DNA of 23,497 nt from Seison nebaliae (taxonomy: Eukaryota; Rotifera; Pararotatoria; Seisonacea; Seisonidae). The stretch's first letter is position 1. The number at the start of each line of letters is the position of its first letter. A model generated the notes under the pieces. The model did no database searches and was not told the DNA's origin. It saw only the letters and a list, made by a program, of their open reading frames with translations. Position numbers and translations under genes: made by a program. The stretch covers positions 1-23,497 of the forward strand of contig JALJEE010001722.1 in NCBI GenBank assembly GCA_023231475.1, read 5' to 3'. Of the stretch, positions 20,543 through 23,497 are shown piece by piece.

Positions 20543-20649
20543 TAATTATTCAGAAGAAATAATCGCTTAATTTTATTTAAAGAATTATTAAATTTTTTCT
20601 TGAGGAAACATTTTTCTCTAAAATTTTTTCGTAAAGTTTTTTCTTTCCG

Positions 20650-20655
20650 AATAAA
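20650..20655 (+). promoter_or_regulatory. Candidate poly(A) signal AATAAA
   Basis: A canonical hexamer 108 bases after the stop of the 819-aa gene and 190 bases before the next ATG. It fits a short 3' untranslated region, though chance occurrence is common in such AT-rich DNA. Confidence 0.35.
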
Positions 20656-20843
20656 TTCAACTCGTAAAATTTTCATATTTTTTCTCAATTTTTCTGTTAT
20701 TGTTCAGTTGAATATTCAATTGTTCAAACAATTCTCCAATAGTTGATAGTTGGCGGAATATAAAAGGAGTGTGAAATTTCGGTAAAGTAAGAAACGATAT
20801 TTAAAATATTAACTTTTTGCGCTAGAAAAAAAAATTTTAGAAA

Positions 20844-21796
20844 ATGGAAGAAGAATTGATAGAATTCATTTTTCGGAATAAGGACAACCTGATTAGTCAT
20901 GTTCGGATGGACAGCGAGATCGCCAATATTGTTCCGACCAACAAAAAATATAAAATCAAATTTCCTTTAACAAAAAATATTCATAATTATTTCAATGTGA
21001 AGAAGAATGATTTTCATAGATTGGACAACTTAAACGTTTTCACTATTTACGGAGTCAAATTCGCTAATCGAAAAGAAAAGTTATTGAATAAGTTGGAGAA
21101 TTTTGTTGAAGACGAACGTGAGAAGATCGAGGAAGCTCATAATGAGAAACTCAAGTCATTCATCTTGGAAGCTACGGTTTTCTTTCGATCACATTCAACT
21201 ATCTTCTTCAATTTTCCTCTTCCAAGTATCCAGATGGTGTTCCGTCTTCAACACAGAAAGGTCAAAAGTTAAAGATTCTCATCAACTTCTTGTTACCTAA
21301 AAAATCCCAATTGGTCCACCAACTTCAAAAGTTGCGTTCCTCAATAAAAAGATCGAAAAGTTTCCCTTTTGTGAATTTTGTTGAATTCAAATTTATTGAT
21401 AATAAAGATTCTACTTTACGCAAATCGAATTTACTCTCCATTCTTTCAAAGTTACATATTAAGGACGAAGTGAACACGGAATTGCTGAACAGAATGAAAG
21501 TTAACACGATGGATAATCATTGTAATCATGTTACCATAAGAGCAGAGAATGAAAAATATGAGAGTAACGATGTAGCGAATGAAATCTTCAAACTCGACGT
21601 TGTAAAGGTCGAAGATGATGGTCATATCAATCGATTAAGAGAGAGAATGCATGTTGATGTTATAAAATCCGATATGAATGGTATTTATATTAAATGCAAC
21701 AACGATAAGTCACGGGCAAGATTGTCGGTAAAGAGTGAACCTGAGGTCCAAAAGCGACGAATACACAAATATGATAATTTAAGCCGATGTACTTGA
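20844..21796 (+). CDS. Unrecognised 300-aa protein, helical N-terminal half
   Basis: Family not recognised. Exons 20844-21176 and 21227-21796 give exactly 300 residues. The ATG has a good context (AAAATGG). Residues 1-70 look folded (EEELIEFIFRNKDNLISHV, then NVFTIYGVKFANR). Residues about 72-105 form an acidic/basic helix (KLLNKLENFVEDEREKIEEA), probably coiled-coil. After the splice junction comes YPDGVPSSTQKGQKLKILI, a phrase that reads like a conserved loop and strand. The C-terminal third is basic and Lys/Asn/Ser-rich, ending KRRIHKYDNLSRCT. A small structural or chromatin protein is possible but unsupported. The 300-base gap before it suggests a separate transcription unit from the 819-aa gene. 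Confidence 0.7.
21177..21226 (+). other. 50-nt intron, donor GTTTTC
   Basis: Runs from GTTTTC to CTTCCAAG, phase 0. Removing it joins SFILEAT to YPDGVPSSTQ and merges two open frames, each with coding character, into one 300-codon ORF. A second possible 3' AG (TATCCAG, 7 bases later) does not keep this frame. Confidence 0.8.
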
Positions 21797-22537
21797 CCTA
21801 ATTTACAACTGTGAAAATTATCTAATAATAGATAATTTAGTATTTAATATTGAACTAAATTTTAAGTGCAATTAAAATTTTTCATAAACTTATATATAAA
21901 AAAAATTTATTTGTTTTGTAATTTTATTCAAATCGAAACCATATATGAATTAAAATTAAATTATATCAACAATATGATTCCCACTTTGATCATTATAACC
22001 CTTGAATGTGTCAGGAACATATGAAGTAATGTTGGAATTCGATATCAACAATAACCCATCATCGTGCAAAAACAGATGATTAATTGAGTAATAACGGCAG
22101 AAAATTTTGATAGGTGACGAGAAACACTCGCATTGTGCATACGTCGGAACTAGAAAAGTATATATCTATTGATATGTATGATCAAAGCGATAGAACGATA
22201 CGAATTTACTTCCGAGGTGTCCCTACCATGTGATAGATCGAAGTGATCCAAAACCATAGAGTATATAGCAGACATGGGCACTTTGAATAAAAAATCCTAA
22301 AAACGACTTCGAATTTAATAATAATGAAGTTTACACGACAGATGATGATGAATATGATGGAGATTATATCATGAAAGAGAAGATCGTCAATCATTGGAGA
22401 TCAACTAATAAAAAGAGCTATCGATCGTTTTCTTAAATGAAAAATCGTCTTAAAGAATGGAGAACGTCATTATTCATACGAATGATTTTATCAGAATAGC
22501 ATATGAGATCAACGTCAATTCCGAGATACGGTGACAG
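21797..22537. other. AT-rich gene-free stretch
   Basis: 3' flank of the 300-aa gene, then sequence with no supported gene. No AATAAA follows the stop closely; ATTAAA near 21874 is a possible variant signal. An acidic open segment at 22287-22434 has no upstream start or clear homologue. Confidence 0.6.
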
Positions 22538-22690
22538 TAAAAACTAGTTTTTAGTTTAAACTTTTTTCCTCAAAAAGTTTTAATAAGTTTTTATAAGTTT
22601 TTAATAGTAAAAACTTTTTTGGGAAAATTTTTATAAGTTTTTATTAGTTAAAAACTTTTTATGAAAAGTTTTTATAAACGTTTATTAATA
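22538..22690. repeat. Degenerate tandem repeat, period about 40 bp
   Basis: Units beginning ATAAGTTTTTA start at 22593 and 22633, with a decayed third at about 22674 (ATAAACGTTTATTAATA). Each contains a short AAAAACTTTTT inverted motif. A perfect 16-bp palindrome, TAAAAACTAGTTTTTA, opens the block at 22538-22553. The repeats can fold on themselves extensively. Confidence 0.75.
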
Positions 22691-22704
22691 ATGGACTAAG
22701 CGAC

Positions 22705-22770
22705 GATCGGGACAAACCATAATCGGAAAAAAGACAATCCGGACAAAAGTCAATCGGGACAAACCACAAT
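22705..22770. repeat. Cluster of CGGGACAAACCA-type short repeats
   Basis: Three related copies: ATCGGGACAAACCATAATCGG (22706-22726, last base approximate), ATCCGGACAAAAGTCAATC (22737-22755) and ATCGGGACAAACCACAAT (22753-22770). Related motifs in inverted sense (TTTGTCC, TTGTCCCC) recur from 23091 to 23430. Confidence 0.6.
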
Positions 22771-22942
22771 AAAATGTAACGTTAAAATTAATATATGGAA
22801 AACGAAAAAGAGTGTCTAACGTCTTGATTTTTCCAATTATTATTATTTTCTATAAGAATTTTTAATTTGATTGATGTTTGAATAAAATATATTCAATTTG
22901 ATTCTTTGTCAAAAGATTTATATAAAGATTAAATATAATTTA

Positions 22943-22952
22943 CCCCGCGGGG
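22943..22952. repeat. GC-only palindrome CCCCGCGGGG in AT-rich DNA
   Basis: Ten G/C bases forming a perfect palindrome, flanked on both sides by long A/T stretches. The base composition is sharply unlike everything around it. Function unknown. Confidence 0.8.
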
Positions 22953-23100
22953 ATTTGCTATAAATAAAAAAAAAATAAAATAAAATTTAACTAAAAACTG
23001 TTTTAATTTAATAAAAACCAATTTAGGAAAAAAATGAAATTAAATTAAAATTAAAAGAAATAAACATCGTCAAAGGGTTTTCCTCATTTGGGTTGTCCCC

Positions 23101-23258
23101 ATGATAATTTGTCCTAATCCTAATTTATTCGATTTTTATTTCTTCCATTTATTATTTTTTTCGATCGAGTTTTGGCCCTATGATAATTTGTCCAAGTCGC
23201 AGTTTGTTTCATTTTTATTTCTTTCATTTATTATTTTTTTTGATCGATTTTTGTCTCG
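23101..23258. repeat. Tandem duplication, two 79-bp units
   Basis: Units at 23101-23179 and 23180-23258 align without gaps, at roughly four of five positions. Both start ATGATAATTTGTCC and share ATTTTTATTTCTT and ATTTATTATTTTTTT. Most differences lie in the first and last third. Part of the same repeat-rich block as the GGACAAA cluster. Confidence 0.8.
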
Positions 23259-23497
23259 ATTGTCATCTGTCATGATATTATTCAAAACATTTCGATTTAA
23301 GTTCTTTTAGTTTAAACGTAGTTTGAACTATTTTGAGTTTGATCGTTTAAGTTTTAGCTTCGTTTAAGCTTGATTTGACCAAAATTTGGATAACGCAATA
23401 GATCATCTTCATGGGAAAAATTTGTCCAATTTTTAATATTGTCCGCCTTTTCTAACTTCTTTAATAATAACTTTTTTTCAAAATTTTTTTTGCAGCA
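23259..23497. other. AT-rich end of window, no gene seen
   Basis: Contains further TTTGTCC/TTGTCCG motifs (about 23419-23446) and GTTTAAAC/GTTTAAG-like words. No open frame of note. Confidence 0.5.

Noticed and set aside
21103-21300. Second plus-strand frame overlapping the 300-aa gene
   Set aside because: It is a shadow frame running through the intron; the spliced 300-codon frame explains the region better.
22287-22434. Acidic open segment (TTDDDEYDGDYIMKEKIVNH)
   Set aside because: It slightly resembles the start of a chromodomain, but the aromatic cage and following strands are absent and a stop precedes it.
1-23497. tRNA, rRNA, CRISPR or bacterial operon features
   Set aside because: Looked for cloverleaf B-box words, rRNA-like stretches, regularly spaced repeats and ribosome-binding sites; none found. 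The introns and LINEs mark eukaryotic nuclear DNA.

Overview
The window looks like AT-rich nuclear DNA of a small-genome invertebrate animal. The evidence is a recognisable CNOT1 (NOT1) gene with animal-type domain order, remnants of LINE (non-LTR) retrotransposons with endonuclease and reverse transcriptase motifs, spliced genes with introns of only 50-64 bases, and long Asn/Gln codon runs. I cannot name the species. A mite or another compact, AT-rich invertebrate would fit, but that is a guess.

Layout. Positions 1-3042 (+) hold pieces of LINE elements: a reverse transcriptase fragment, then an ORF1-like segment, an AP-endonuclease domain, a reverse transcriptase thumb/C-terminal part and a poly(A) tract. 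Positions 3769-4275 (-) hold an inverted, diverged copy of the same LINE C-terminus, with a 10-bp hairpin on one side and an 18-bp palindrome on the other. Positions 5116-14029 (-) are CNOT1, the scaffold of the CCR4-NOT deadenylase: about 2913 residues, one exon of nearly 8 kb and three short introns near the 3' end. A 1.7-kb gene-free stretch separates it from three plus-strand genes that I do not recognise: a charged, helical protein of about 229 aa (15761-16501), a Ser/Asn-rich protein of about 819 aa with a PP1-docking-like KSVRF motif and a C-terminal coiled coil (17974-20542), and a protein of 300 aa (20844-21796). From 21797 to the end I see only AT-rich DNA with tandem and inverted repeats.

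The most striking observation is splicing. I could place seven introns in four genes, by protein alignment to CNOT1 or by frame continuity. All seven start with GTT followed by T or C (GTTTCT, GTTTCC, GTTTAA, GTTCCT, GTTTCA, GTTTAA, GTTTTC), never with the usual GTRAGT. All end in AG and all are 50-64 bases long. The exon side is not CAG/AAG either. This suggests a lineage whose 5' splice sites are not selected by normal pairing to U1 snRNA. Two of the introns are multiples of three and stop-free, so gene finders would translate them as false hydrophobic segments.

Apart from CNOT1, whose role in mRNA deadenylation is well established, the genes give no shared pathway. The order looks like ordinary neighbouring nuclear genes, not a functional cluster. 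No tRNA, rRNA, CRISPR array or bacterial feature was seen.
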